A stretch of DNA of 15,000 nt from positions 1 through 15,000 of the forward strand of contig CAIJFC010000147.1 in NCBI GenBank assembly GCA_903819815.1. Direction: 5' to 3'. The notes below the pieces were generated by a model. The model did not search any database. It was not told where the DNA came from and saw nothing but the letters and a program-made list of their open reading frames with translations. Shown here piece by piece: positions 4,677 through 13,613 of the stretch. This DNA is from an uncultured Bacteroidota bacterium. GTDB taxonomy: Bacteria; Bacteroidota; Bacteroidia; Flavobacteriales; Flavobacteriaceae. How positions within the stretch are numbered: the stretch's first letter is position 1; every line of letters begins with the position of its first letter. The position numbers were made by a program, and so were the translations under genes.

Positions 4677-7574
4677 TTATTGTTTTATTAATTTAAAAGT
4701 TTTTTCAGTATTATTTACATCTACTACTTTTACTAAATATATTCCTTTATTTAAATCGGAAATTTCATAAACATCCGTTTTTGATTTATTTTGAAAAGAT
4801 TTTATTAATTGTCCCGTTATGGAATAAATAGATACTTTAGATAAATCATAATTTATTGAAAAGAAGTTGGTTGATGGATTAGGAGTTAAAGTGATAAAAC
4901 TAAGATCGCTAAAACTATCTGTGTTTAAATTTGAAATTTGGTTTCCATATATTCTAAATCCTCCGGCTTCGATACTAATTGGGCCTGAAGTGTTTGTTAC
5001 GTTTAGCTGGGTATTATCCATCAAGTTGTACCAAATTCCTGTGTAAGGAAAATTTGGCGTGACATTAATTGTATCGACACTAAAATTGGATAAAACAACT
5101 ACGTTTTTTAAAGTGGTTGTGGAAGCAGCATTATCATATATGTATATTTTTGGCTGCAATGTTGTACCCGAATTAATAGCGTAATCTTTACTAAATACGG
5201 CGTTATTCTTTTTCAAATCTATAATTTTTGCATAATTATTATAGATAGCATTTCTATTCGAATCGCCTAACCAATTATTTGTCCATTGTAATTGTGGTTT
5301 AGTATCAAGTTTACAGTCGCCAGAAGTTGCATCAGTAGATGTATTTACTGATCCGTTGTTGCAGGTAAAAACTGAATCATTATAACCTAAATCTGCAAAG
5401 TGCCAAATCATTTTTGGGCCAGGAATTAGCAGTGAAACTGCCGCAATAGCTGACATTCTTGAAAGTGCTACATTTAATGTTCTAACATTATGCGAAGCGT
5501 TTGTATTGTTTCCGTAAATTGCATTTTTATACATCAATCGTTCTTCATCATGACTTTCTGGGTAACCTATAACTCTCTTGGCGGTAAACCCATGAGCCAC
5601 ATTTCCCATTCTAGTAATATCATTATTAGAATTGAATCCCATTGATAATTGATTGTATTGGTCGGTCATTTTACCCCAAAACATTACGCCTTTACTTGGC
5701 GTTTCTCCTATTCTATAATTTGCCCATTGTTGTTCTTCACTGTCTATTCCTAAATGTTCAAAAATTGCATAATGTGTAGGATCTAAAGTCCAAGAGTAAT
5801 CAACATATTCTTTAAGTACGTCCACCCTGTCTTGATGATAGCCATTGGTACATGCATCCTGACCTCCGGCAACATTTGAAGGGCAATCTTGTGTAAAACC
5901 TTTTGTTAAATCCCAACGAAAACCATCAATTTTAAATTCTTGAATCCAATGGTTTACAACTCTTTTTACATAGGTTTTAGTTCTTGCTTGCGAATGATTG
6001 AAATCGCTTCCAACGCTATAACTATGTGTAGCAACTTGATTAAAATACGGGTTGTCAGAAGCAGGGTCGCCCCAACCGTCACCTTCGGGATCTTTCATCC
6101 ACATTCTAACCATTGGATTCCTTCCAAAAGCATGATTTAATGCCAAATCTAAAATTACTGCTATACCATTTTGATGACAAACATCAATGAACTCTCTTAA
6201 TTTATCTGCTGTTCCATAATATTTATCATTAGCCATATGAAAAGCAGTATTGTAACCCCAACTTTCATTTCCTTCATATTCCATGATTGGCATTAACTCT
6301 ATAGCATTAATTTTTAAATTTTTAAAATAATCAATTCGATCAATCAGGTTTTGATAACTTCTATTTGAATCAAAATCACGAATTAGCAATTCGTAAACGA
6401 CCAATTTTTCTTTTTCTGGTTTTACAAAATTAAGCGTTGCGTTACTCCATGTATAAGGTGTTTGACCTGTTTTTAGAACTGTAACTTCTCTATCTTGTCC
6501 AGAGTTTGATGGAAAAGGAGGTAAATTAGGATACTTTGAAGCAGGAATATAAGGATCGTCATAAGAAGACAAAACTAAAGTTGAATACGGATCAGCCGTT
6601 TTTACCAAAACTGGCGAATTGGCAATTGGTGTTTGATCTACAATCCAATATTGATAACTGTAATCGACACCAGGCGTTAAACCTGTTAATTCTAACCAAA
6701 ACTTAGAGGATGAAACATCCTTTTTCATTGCATAATTATTGTCGGGCTGCCAATTGTTAAAACTACCTGCTACATATACAAAGTCTTTTCCTGGCGCATC
6801 TAAAACTAATATGGCTTTTGAAGGATCAGTAGCGTCATAGTTTATTCCATCCAATTTACCAGAAGGAATAGCTTGAGAAATTAAAGGAGGTGATACAATT
6901 ACAGTGAACTTTTTAGTTTGAATTGAGGTACCTTGAGTAATTATTAACTCATAATTTTGATTGGATGTAATATTTGTGTGATTAAAACTATAGGTGTTTT
7001 GATTAGAAACTGCATCAATGCTTGTTCCATTAGCTTTTAAATTATAATTAGCATTTCCATTGGTATTCGATGCTGAAATAGTTAAACTTCCTCCTGATGC
7101 TATAATTGTGGCACTATTTTCAGAAGGAGCTATCAAAGTAGATTGAAAATAACCAACGTTGAAAAAGAAATCACTACAACTTGGTGCTAATTTTAAGGTT
7201 TGTGTACCCGTTGCATTTCGAAAGACCATTCCCATTCTAGCTGCACTAGATTGTTGGGTTGCATTTAAATTATAATAAATACTTGGGGTAATAGTAATAC
7301 TCCAAGTGCCATTACCATTGTTTGTCATTAATCCAACTCCATCATCTGCGAGCCAATTTCCAACTACTGAAGACCAAGGATTAGCAGTTGTCCCCACACC
7401 GGAGTGTATATATACTTTTACCGGATTAGAACCCATTGAATTACAAGTAGCGCTTGCAAATGAAACGGTAATCGTAATTTGATCGGTTACGGCAAAAGTA
7501 GCAGGAGAAATAGTAACTTGTTGTGAAAATACAATAGAGGTAATTAAACAAAATAGTAAGGCAATTCTTTTCAT
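4677..7574 (-). CDS. T9SS-secreted GH13 alpha-amylase (SusG-like)
   Basis: A 965-residue enzyme expected to cleave alpha-1,4 bonds of starch at the cell surface or outside. Order: signal peptide 1-18; an N-terminal beta-rich domain about 20-135 (VKVYIHSGVG, GNGTWSITITP) resembling a carbohydrate-binding module; an Ig-like segment about 140-230; a CBM48/E-set-like domain about 235-350 (VYVAGSFNNWQ); GH13 barrel about 395-760; a C-terminal beta domain; and a type A T9SS sorting domain about 893-965 (LTPNPSTNFF, GIYLVKV, final KLIKQ). All four GH13 motifs are seen: DLALNH (476-481), GFRWD with nucleophile Asp555, acid/base Glu606 in FEHLG, and His675-Asp676 in SHDEER, so it should be active. It follows susE after 73 bases containing a large palindrome. 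B. thetaiotaomicron SusG is a lipoprotein; here export is by T9SS. Confidence 0.93.
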   Translation of the reverse strand: MKRIALLFCLITSIVFSQQVTISPATFAVTDQITITVSFASATCNSMGSNPVKVYIHSGVGTTANPWSSVVGNWLADDGVGLMTNNGNGTWSITITPSIYYNLNATQQSSAARMGMVFRNATGTQTLKLAPSCSDFFFNVGYFQSTLIAPSENSATIIASGGSLTISASNTNGNANYNLKANGTSIDAVSNQNTYSFNHTNITSNQNYELIITQGTSIQTKKFTVIVSPPLISQAIPSGKLDGINYDATDPSKAILVLDAPGKDFVYVAGSFNNWQPDNNYAMKKDVSSSKFWLELTGLTPGVDYSYQYWIVDQTPIANSPVLVKTADPYSTLVLSSYDDPYIPASKYPNLPPFPSNSGQDREVTVLKTGQTPYTWSNATLNFVKPEKEKLVVYELLIRDFDSNRSYQNLIDRIDYFKNLKINAIELMPIMEYEGNESWGYNTAFHMANDKYYGTADKLREFIDVCHQNGIAVILDLALNHAFGRNPMVRMWMKDPEGDGWGDPASDNPYFNQVATHSYSVGSDFNHSQARTKTYVKRVVNHWIQEFKIDGFRWDLTKGFTQDCPSNVAGGQDACTNGYHQDRVDVLKEYVDYSWTLDPTHYAIFEHLGIDSEEQQWANYRIGETPSKGVMFWGKMTDQYNQLSMGFNSNNDITRMGNVAHGFTAKRVIGYPESHDEERLMYKNAIYGNNTNASHNVRTLNVALSRMSAIAAVSLLIPGPKMIWHFADLGYNDSVFTCNNGSVNTSTDATSGDCKLDTKPQLQWTNNWLGDSNRNAIYNNYAKIIDLKKNNAVFSKDYAINSGTTLQPKIYIYDNAASTTTLKNVVVLSNFSVDTINVTPNFPYTGIWYNLMDNTQLNVTNTSGPISIEAGGFRIYGNQISNLNTDSFSDLSFITLTPNPSTNFFSINYDLSKVSIYSITGQLIKSFQNKSKTDVYEISDLNKGIYLVKVVDVNNTEKTFKLIKQ

Positions 7575-7590
7575 TGTTGTTGTTTTTTAA

Positions 7591-7624
7591 ATTAAAAGCA
7601 ACTAACTAGTTAGTTGCTTTTAAT
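7591..7624. repeat. perfect 34-bp palindrome between susE and the amylase gene
   Basis: Each arm is 17 bases, with the centre between 7607 and 7608 (core AACTAACTAGTTAGTT, flanked by AAAAGC and GCTTTT) and no mismatch. As leftward RNA it would form a stem followed by UUUUAAUUUAAAAAA, resembling an intrinsic terminator or a 3'-end stabiliser for the susCDE message. It lies 23 bases after the susE stop and 16 bases before the amylase ATG. It could lower or separately tune amylase expression. It could also be a protein-binding site, since a loop-free palindrome forms a hairpin less easily. Confidence 0.7.
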
Positions 7625-7647
7625 AAATAGGTTTAATAATGTAAAAT

Positions 7648-8820
7648 CTAAATTTTAGTCATTTTATAAGTATAATTTCTTGGATTACTTACATCAAGAA
7701 CAACTCTATATTTGTCTCTAGATCCATCATCTGTTCCAGGAACCGAAATATCACCTTGTCCTGTTGTACTATTTTCTACTAATACCGAAGGTGTAGCCGT
7801 TTTACCTAAAATAGAAACTGATGTTGATGCCGTTCCAGGTGCATATGGCGGGTTTGGTAATGTAGCGACTACGGCTGTTCCGGTCCAAAGATTCGATTTG
7901 AATTTAAATTTTTTCCCTTTTATTAAATCAACTTCTAAAACCCATGTTTTAGTCGTGGCGTCATAATTAAAAGGGACTTGAAATCCAGTTCCAAGACCAG
8001 ATCTTGTTGCAGCTCCAAATATTCCGAAAGTTGTATAAGGAGTTAAGGTATAGGTGTTATTTGATAAATTCGCTTTAACCAAATAATGTCCTGCTGTTGC
8101 AACAGAAATACTTGGTGCGCTTGCGCCTGAATTTAATGTGCCTGTTGTGCCGCCTAAACCATAAACAGTTGGAGTTGTAAAATCCTGACATGCATCTGCT
8201 TGGTAAAATTTATAATTACCTGCTTCTAAATACATATAACCAACGAAATCTGTATTAGAAGACGGAGCAGAAGCAGCAACTCTTGGCTCTGTAGAAGCGG
8301 TGTTTCCTGTTTTAACAAAAGCCATTACAGGAAGTTTTAATGAATAACCTGTAACTTTTACATTTATTGGATTAGAATATTGACTAAACGCATTAGCAGC
8401 ATTACCTCCCAATAACGATTTTATTCTAATATCAACATCCATTTCGCTACATTTATAATTGGGTAATCCATTTATTAATTTATTGAATTCTGTTACTGTA
8501 ATTGTAGCTTTTCTAGATGTTGGACTTACCACCAAACCGCTACCTGAATATTCAACAGGATTAGACAAGGAAACATCATTATGATCAAAAACTTGCAAGG
8601 TGTAAGTTGAAATTGTAGCCGGACCATTATTTGCAATATCCCATTCAAATTTTGCAAAGATATCTGAAGCAGTAGCTTCGGTTAAAACTAAAGGCGAAGT
8701 TACTGATGCATCCTTTCTAAGTTCAAATCCATTTGAAGATACAACTAAATCGTTAGAATCTTCACAAGAGAGATTTACAAGTAAAAGTAGCGTTAGTATT
8801 ATTTTAATTATATTTTTCAT
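7648..8820 (-). CDS. susE: SusE-like outer-membrane starch-binding lipoprotein
   Basis: A 390-residue protein. The lipobox VNLSC puts the lipidated residue at Cys19, and the following EDSND is acidic, like the export signal that sends Bacteroidota lipoproteins to the cell surface. Residues about 25-155 match the SusE N-terminal domain (FELRKDASVTSPLVLTE, FAKFEWDIAN, TYTLQVFDH). Two beta-rich starch-binding-type domains follow, about 160-260 (MYLEAGNYKFYQ, ATAGHYLVKANLSNNTYTL) and 264-388 (GIFGAATRSG, WVLEVDLIKGKKFKFKSNLW). It probably helps capture starch chains for SusCD. It starts 16 bases after the susD stop, so it is co-transcribed with susC and susD. Confidence 0.85.
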   Translation of the reverse strand: MKNIIKIILTLLLLVNLSCEDSNDLVVSSNGFELRKDASVTSPLVLTEATASDIFAKFEWDIANNGPATISTYTLQVFDHNDVSLSNPVEYSGSGLVVSPTSRKATITVTEFNKLINGLPNYKCSEMDVDIRIKSLLGGNAANAFSQYSNPINVKVTGYSLKLPVMAFVKTGNTASTEPRVAASAPSSNTDFVGYMYLEAGNYKFYQADACQDFTTPTVYGLGGTTGTLNSGASAPSISVATAGHYLVKANLSNNTYTLTPYTTFGIFGAATRSGLGTGFQVPFNYDATTKTWVLEVDLIKGKKFKFKSNLWTGTAVVATLPNPPYAPGTASTSVSILGKTATPSVLVENSTTGQGDISVPGTDDGSRDKYRVVLDVSNPRNYTYKMTKI

Positions 8821-8836
8821 ATTTTCTTTTATTAAA

Positions 8837-10420
8837 TTAATAACCAGCGTTTTGTTGTAATGTAGGGTTAGAACCTATTGCTTGAGAAGGTATTGGAAAT
8901 AATTTGAATTTATCATCAATTCCTGTTCCTGCTTGAGCATTACCTTTCCACTGCCATAGATAAGTGCTTCCAGTATATTTACCAAAACGAATTAAGTCTT
9001 GTCTTCTGTGCCCCTCCCAATATAATTCACGAGATCTTTCATCTAATACAAAGTCTAATGTAATATTTGATGAAGTAATTGAAGAAGCACCAGCTCTTGT
9101 TCTTAATGTATTAACATATGACGCAGCTTGTGTTATACTTCCTTCTCCTCTTGCTGCTAATTCAGCATACATTAAATAAGCGTCACCTAATCTAAACAAA
9201 GGAAAATCAGTGTCGGCAAATTGCCCAGATGCATCTGAACCTTGACCTCCTGTTGATTTTATGTTTTTAAATTTCATAACTGCATAACCGTCTGTAAAAT
9301 TTCCAATGTTACTAATGGATAAGCTTTGCCCACTAGTATAAAACATACCTCTAGGATCTCCCGAAAATTTATCAACAAGTTCAGGTCTTGTTCTTAAACC
9401 TGCCCAACCACTATTGATACCTGATGCAGCCGGATCCATTGTTCCTCCAACAGATGCGTGGGCAAGATACGTTGTGCCTCCCCAAGTTTGAGTAGATAAG
9501 CCATCAAAACGAATTGGAAAAATAATTTCTGTTTGTGATCCATTTACATCATTATCTGCCATAAAAACTTTATCATAACTTGAGCTAGTATTAATGGAGT
9601 AAGTTGAACTTAATACAGAAGCCAGTGCAACGGATGCTTCAGAAAATTTGGGTTGATTTATATATACTTGAGCATTCAAGTACAATTTAGCTAATAACAT
9701 TTTACCAGCAATTTTATCTATTCTGCCATACTCATTTGTACCAGAAGATTTTAAATCTCCATCAATAGCATTTAATTCACTAACAATGTAATCAAACACA
9801 AAAGCTCTATCTTTTTGTGGAGGTAAGAAATATCCAACAGCATCGTTTTCAGTTACGAAAGGAATGTTGCCAAAAAAGTCCATTAAATTCCAATAAGAAA
9901 AGGCTCTTAAAAAACGAGCTTCTGCTCTAAAATTAATAATTTCTGCACGAGTAGCAGCAGACACATTTCTACTATCTAATTTACCATCATCCGTTTGACG
10001 TAAGAACTCGTTACACAACGATACTTGATACATACCACGGGAGAACATTGCATAAATGAATTCGTTGTTTGATGCCCAAGTATGGTTGTTTAATGAAGGT
10101 AGGTTACCATCAGCCCATCCGATGATTGCCTCATCTGTTGTTAACTCATTTAATTGCCAATAGGCTCTTAAATATTGACCGAAACCTCCGTCAATACCCG
10201 CAATATCTGGAGCGCCATTCGGTCCGCCTTGACCAGAAGTAGCTAGTCCCATATACAATTTAGCTAAAAATTGTTTGTAGGAAGCTTCATTTTGGTATAA
10301 CGTTTCTGATGTTAAATAATCTGGATCTTGTTCCGTTTTTTGGATATCACTTGAACAAGATAATGTGAATGTAGATGAAATAACAACTATAAACAATAAA
10401 CTTACTATTTTATTTTTCAT
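8837..10420 (-). CDS. susD: SusD/RagB-family starch-binding lipoprotein
   Basis: A 527-residue protein close to the usual SusD size. The lipobox (FTLSC) gives Cys22, followed by SSD. The N-terminal SusD-like TPR region contains AYWQLNELTTDEAIIGWADG, and the C-terminal RagB/SusD domain has the family signatures DTDFPLFRLGDAYLMYAE and LDERSRELYWEGHRRQDLIR, ending in the typical LFPIPSQAIGSNPTLQQNAGY. SusD caps the SusC pore and delivers oligosaccharides to it. Trp102 and Asn106 lie where starch-contacting residues occur in SusD, though this needs an alignment. It is 12 bases downstream of susC and 16 bases upstream of susE. Confidence 0.95.
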   Translation of the reverse strand: MKNKIVSLLFIVVISSTFTLSCSSDIQKTEQDPDYLTSETLYQNEASYKQFLAKLYMGLATSGQGGPNGAPDIAGIDGGFGQYLRAYWQLNELTTDEAIIGWADGNLPSLNNHTWASNNEFIYAMFSRGMYQVSLCNEFLRQTDDGKLDSRNVSAATRAEIINFRAEARFLRAFSYWNLMDFFGNIPFVTENDAVGYFLPPQKDRAFVFDYIVSELNAIDGDLKSSGTNEYGRIDKIAGKMLLAKLYLNAQVYINQPKFSEASVALASVLSSTYSINTSSSYDKVFMADNDVNGSQTEIIFPIRFDGLSTQTWGGTTYLAHASVGGTMDPAASGINSGWAGLRTRPELVDKFSGDPRGMFYTSGQSLSISNIGNFTDGYAVMKFKNIKSTGGQGSDASGQFADTDFPLFRLGDAYLMYAELAARGEGSITQAASYVNTLRTRAGASSITSSNITLDFVLDERSRELYWEGHRRQDLIRFGKYTGSTYLWQWKGNAQAGTGIDDKFKLFPIPSQAIGSNPTLQQNAGY

Positions 10421-10432
10421 ACTATTTTTATA

Positions 10433-13387
10433 TTAAAAGTTAACATTACAACCTACAACATACATTCTAGCTCTTGGATAAATTGTATTATCAATACCTC
10501 CAAAAATCTCAGGATCTAATCCACTGTATTTAGTTATAATTAATGCATTTTGAACTCCAAAAGATAATTTTGCAGTAGTGTTTTTTCCAAAAGGTTCATT
10601 AATATTATATCCTAAAGAAATATTATCTAATTTAATAAAAGAAGCGTTTTGAACGTAATAATCAGAGAAATATCTGTTATTTCCTTCGTTTACAAAGCCC
10701 GTATCAAAAAAACTAGGACTGATATTGTTTAATGGCGTAATTTGACTGATTGATTGTGCTAAATAACCTCTTGAAGAGTCTGTATTATTGTAGTTATAGT
10801 TTCCTAAGCTAGCTCTCCAAGCCATAGAGAAATCCCATTTTTTATACTTCATATTGGACATTAAACCAAAAGTGAAATCCGCATATGGTTTTTTGTAGTG
10901 AGACATATCCAAAGAGTTAATTATACCATCTCCATTTTTATCTACAAATACACCTTCTAAAGGCTTTCCATCAGTTCCGTAGACTTGCTGATATACATAG
11001 AAGGAACTTGGAGCGTATCCTGTAGATTGCATTTGTATATTATTTCCTATACCGCCTGCAATTCCTCCCCAAGGAATTCCTGGAGAATCGGTTCCGTCAA
11101 CTGCAGTTGCAGTGATTTCTCTTTTTTGATAATTTGTATTGAAATTCAGATTCCAACTAAAGTTGTTTGTATTTACTATGTCTGCATTTAAATTCAACTC
11201 TATACCTTGAATTGTAAGATTTCCAAAGTTTCTTGGGCCATTGTTAGATAGGTTTGCGCCATCAGGAAATGGAACTCCTTTTGCTAACAAATCTTGGGTG
11301 TCTTTCTGGAAAAAATCTAAACTTCCTTTTACTTTTTTATATAATTCAAAATCAACCCCAAAGTTCGTTGAAGTAACGGTTTCCCATTTTAATAAAGTAG
11401 TATAAAACAAAGGACTAATTGGACTATAAGCAGTATCACCAAAATAATAATAGGAACCAATATTTGAACCTAAATAGGTCGGCAAATAAGGAAAATAATT
11501 ATAGTTCATGTCTTGTTGTCCTGTTTGTCCCCATCCTGCTCTTAATTTTAAGCTAGAAATTGAATTACTATCTTTTAAAAAGCTTTCGTTTGAGACAACC
11601 CATGCAAATGCAGCTCCAGGAAAAATGGCAGTTTGGTTTGACGGATCAAATCTGTTAGAAGTATCTCTTCTTAAATTTAGTGTTAATAAATATTTACTGT
11701 CAAAACCAACATTAGCTCGGCCAAAATAGGATTCTAATTTAACAATTGGATTTAAATAATAATCATTAGAATTAATTACATTTTGTGGGTCGTTAAGATT
11801 ACCCGAATTATATGAATCTTGTTTTGTGTTTTGGTAACTATGACCTGCTGTAACATCTACATTTAATTTTCCGAATTTTTTGGTATAATTGAAATATAAC
11901 TCTAAAGATTTTTGTGTACTTGTCCACCATCCTTCAGATTTATTACCTAAACCAACTCCGCTGTTATATAATCCACTAATACTTTGACTACTTAATTGGT
12001 AAGAACTATCTCCTGTAGATCGATCAATTGCAGCAATAGCCGTAAATTTTAAATCTGGCATAAAGTGGAATTTATATTCTGCCTGAATATTTGATAAATA
12101 ACGATACGAATAATTGGTATTGTTTGTTTGTCTTAAAGTAGCTACTGGGTTATCTGTGGCTAAAAAAACAGGATTACCTGATGCGTCATACCACTCGAAA
12201 AAACCGCCATTTAACCCGGTAGTATTATAAACGGGTTGAGTTGGGTCAAATGTAATAGCATTTCTAATAGCCCCTTCGTCTGCAAATTGGTTTTCAGTGA
12301 TGGTAAAATTGTTATTAATCGCAATTTTTAAATGATCTTCAAAGAAAGATGGATTTAATCGAAGCGCAGTTGTTGTTCTATCATAATTTGAAGTATTCAA
12401 TATCCCTGGAATATGAGAATTTCCATAAGAGAATGAAGAAGGAATAGTATTAAATAATGATCCCCTCAATGAAATAAAATTATCCATAGTAACTGAATTT
12501 GAGAAAATCTCATTTTGCCAATCAGTTGAAGCAGCTCCCATTCTATCAATTCTAGATTGATTAATATTGTAAAACGAGACATTTGCAGGATTGTTCATAA
12601 ATGCTCTAAAATCATCAGCAGAAGTTACATCTAATTTTTTTGCAAGTGCATTTACTGTAATTGTTGTATTAAAACTTACTTTTAAATCTCCTTTTCCACC
12701 TTTTTTTGTTGTAATCACAATAACCCCAGCCGATCCACGGTTACCATAAATTGCGGTAGAAGAGGCATCTTTTAATACCGAAATTGTTTCAATATCATTT
12801 GGGTTAATTGAGTTTAAACCATTTTCAATTGCAACACCATCTACAACAACTAACGGATCATTTTTTCCATACAATGAAGATTCACCACGAATTCTAATTG
12901 CAGCACCATCTCCCGGACGACCACCTTGTGTTACTACAACACCTGCAGCTCTTCCGTTTAAAAGTCCTTCAACGTTAGAAACATAACCTTTGTTCATTTC
13001 TTTAGTTGTTAAAACTTCTACTGATCCTGTAGCATCTTTTTTCCTAACAGATCCATATCCTACTTGTACTACTACATCTTGTAATACATTTGCTTCTTCA
13101 ATTAAAGAAACTATAAGTGTTTTTTGGTCTTCAAAAGTTATAGTTTCTTTTTTGTATCCAATATAAGAAAATGAAATTTTATCTCCTTTTTTCACTTTGG
13201 ACAATTTAAATTTACCATCAAAATCAGTTGAAGTACTTTGATTTGAGCCTTGTAGTGCGATATTTACTCCCGTTATCGGTTGATTTGTCTTTTTATCTAA
13301 AACAACTCCATCTACAACATTCTGTGCAAGAATAGTAAATGGGAGTAATAGAACTAAAAATAACAATTTTTTATAAATTGTTTTCAT
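10433..13387 (-). CDS. susC: SusC/RagA-family TonB-dependent outer-membrane transporter
   Basis: A 984-residue protein with signal peptide 1-21 (cleaved before QNVVDG). A carboxypeptidase-D regulatory-like domain spans about 23-98 (GVVLDKKTNQPITGVNIAL, STDFDGKFKL), and the plug about 105-228 (QVGYGSVRKKDATGSVEV, PLVVVDGVAIENG, IETISVLKDASSTAIYGNRG, GVIVITTKKG). The rest is the 22-strand barrel, ending RARMYVVGCNVNF with the terminal Phe needed for barrel assembly. It lacks the extra N-terminal STN domain that SusC proteins have when they signal to an anti-sigma factor, so local control is probably by the neighbouring LacI protein. With SusD it forms the energy-dependent importer of maltooligosaccharides. 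Substrate is inferred from the GH13, SusE-like and LacI neighbours. Confidence 0.95.
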   Translation of the reverse strand: MKTIYKKLLFLVLLLPFTILAQNVVDGVVLDKKTNQPITGVNIALQGSNQSTSTDFDGKFKLSKVKKGDKISFSYIGYKKETITFEDQKTLIVSLIEEANVLQDVVVQVGYGSVRKKDATGSVEVLTTKEMNKGYVSNVEGLLNGRAAGVVVTQGGRPGDGAAIRIRGESSLYGKNDPLVVVDGVAIENGLNSINPNDIETISVLKDASSTAIYGNRGSAGVIVITTKKGGKGDLKVSFNTTITVNALAKKLDVTSADDFRAFMNNPANVSFYNINQSRIDRMGAASTDWQNEIFSNSVTMDNFISLRGSLFNTIPSSFSYGNSHIPGILNTSNYDRTTTALRLNPSFFEDHLKIAINNNFTITENQFADEGAIRNAITFDPTQPVYNTTGLNGGFFEWYDASGNPVFLATDNPVATLRQTNNTNYSYRYLSNIQAEYKFHFMPDLKFTAIAAIDRSTGDSSYQLSSQSISGLYNSGVGLGNKSEGWWTSTQKSLELYFNYTKKFGKLNVDVTAGHSYQNTKQDSYNSGNLNDPQNVINSNDYYLNPIVKLESYFGRANVGFDSKYLLTLNLRRDTSNRFDPSNQTAIFPGAAFAWVVSNESFLKDSNSISSLKLRAGWGQTGQQDMNYNYFPYLPTYLGSNIGSYYYFGDTAYSPISPLFYTTLLKWETVTSTNFGVDFELYKKVKGSLDFFQKDTQDLLAKGVPFPDGANLSNNGPRNFGNLTIQGIELNLNADIVNTNNFSWNLNFNTNYQKREITATAVDGTDSPGIPWGGIAGGIGNNIQMQSTGYAPSSFYVYQQVYGTDGKPLEGVFVDKNGDGIINSLDMSHYKKPYADFTFGLMSNMKYKKWDFSMAWRASLGNYNYNNTDSSRGYLAQSISQITPLNNISPSFFDTGFVNEGNNRYFSDYYVQNASFIKLDNISLGYNINEPFGKNTTAKLSFGVQNALIITKYSGLDPEIFGGIDNTIYPRARMYVVGCNVNF

Positions 13388-13415
13388 AAATAATGTTTAG
13401 GTTAATTAAGTGTTT

Positions 13416-13439
13416 TCAAACTTATACTTTTACTTCGAA
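13416..13439. repeat. 24-bp shared element, copy 1 (upstream of susC)
   Basis: Reads TCAA, one variable base, then CTTATACTTTTACTTCGAA on the plus strand. It matches 14713-14736 at 23 of 24 positions. The core contains CTT three times at 6-base spacing (CTTATA, CTTTTA, CTTCGA). It sits 29-52 bases before the susC ATG and overlaps the putative -7 box. It is a candidate operator or activator site linking susC and the transporter. Confidence 0.7.
13417..13424 (-). promoter_or_regulatory. probable -7 box of the susCDE promoter
   Basis: TAAGTTTG on the minus strand fits TAnnTTTG, with a start site expected near 13410 and a leader of roughly 23 bases. The nearest upstream TTG is 28 bases away, beyond the usual 17-23, so a weak or activator-aided -33 region is implied. 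The box lies inside the 24-bp element shared with the transporter promoter. Confidence 0.45.
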
Positions 13440-13495
13440 TAGTAAATTTATACAAAAAACCCAATATAAAAAATCAGAGCCATTTTATACCCAAG

Positions 13496-13509
13496 CGAAA
13501 ACGTTTGCG
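13496..13509. promoter_or_regulatory. LacI-family operator
   Basis: CGAAAACGTTTGCG is a palindrome with its centre between 13502 and 13503 and one mismatched pair (A13498/G13507). The AAACGTTT core with flanking G/C is the classical operator form for LacI-family sugar regulators (MalR and CcpA type). It lies between susC and lacI, 104 bases before the lacI ATG and 108 bases before the susC ATG, so it could control both. A TTGACA (13512-13517) and a GACAA/TTGTC inverted repeat (13514-13525) lie immediately to the right. Confidence 0.6.
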
Positions 13510-13613
13510 TGTTGACAACTTTGTCTAATTTAGCTATTTTCAGTGGTATAAAATTCGATAAATAAAAAAAAAGTATATCTTTATTGTGAAAACAATATTG
13601 TCCAATACATATC

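Noticed and set aside
5940..6140. Open frame on the plus strand inside the amylase gene (and similar frames opposite susC, susD, susE and the FGE gene)
   Set aside because: They are antisense to well-supported genes and show no family resemblance, start-site context or spacing typical of real genes.
13482..13554. 10-bp inverted repeat ATTTTATACC / GGTATAAAAT suggesting divergent TATAAA -10 boxes
   Set aside because: Neither arm fits the Flavobacterium TAnnTTTG box, the -35-like sequences are at wrong distances, and the arms are far apart in AT-rich DNA; kept only as a note.
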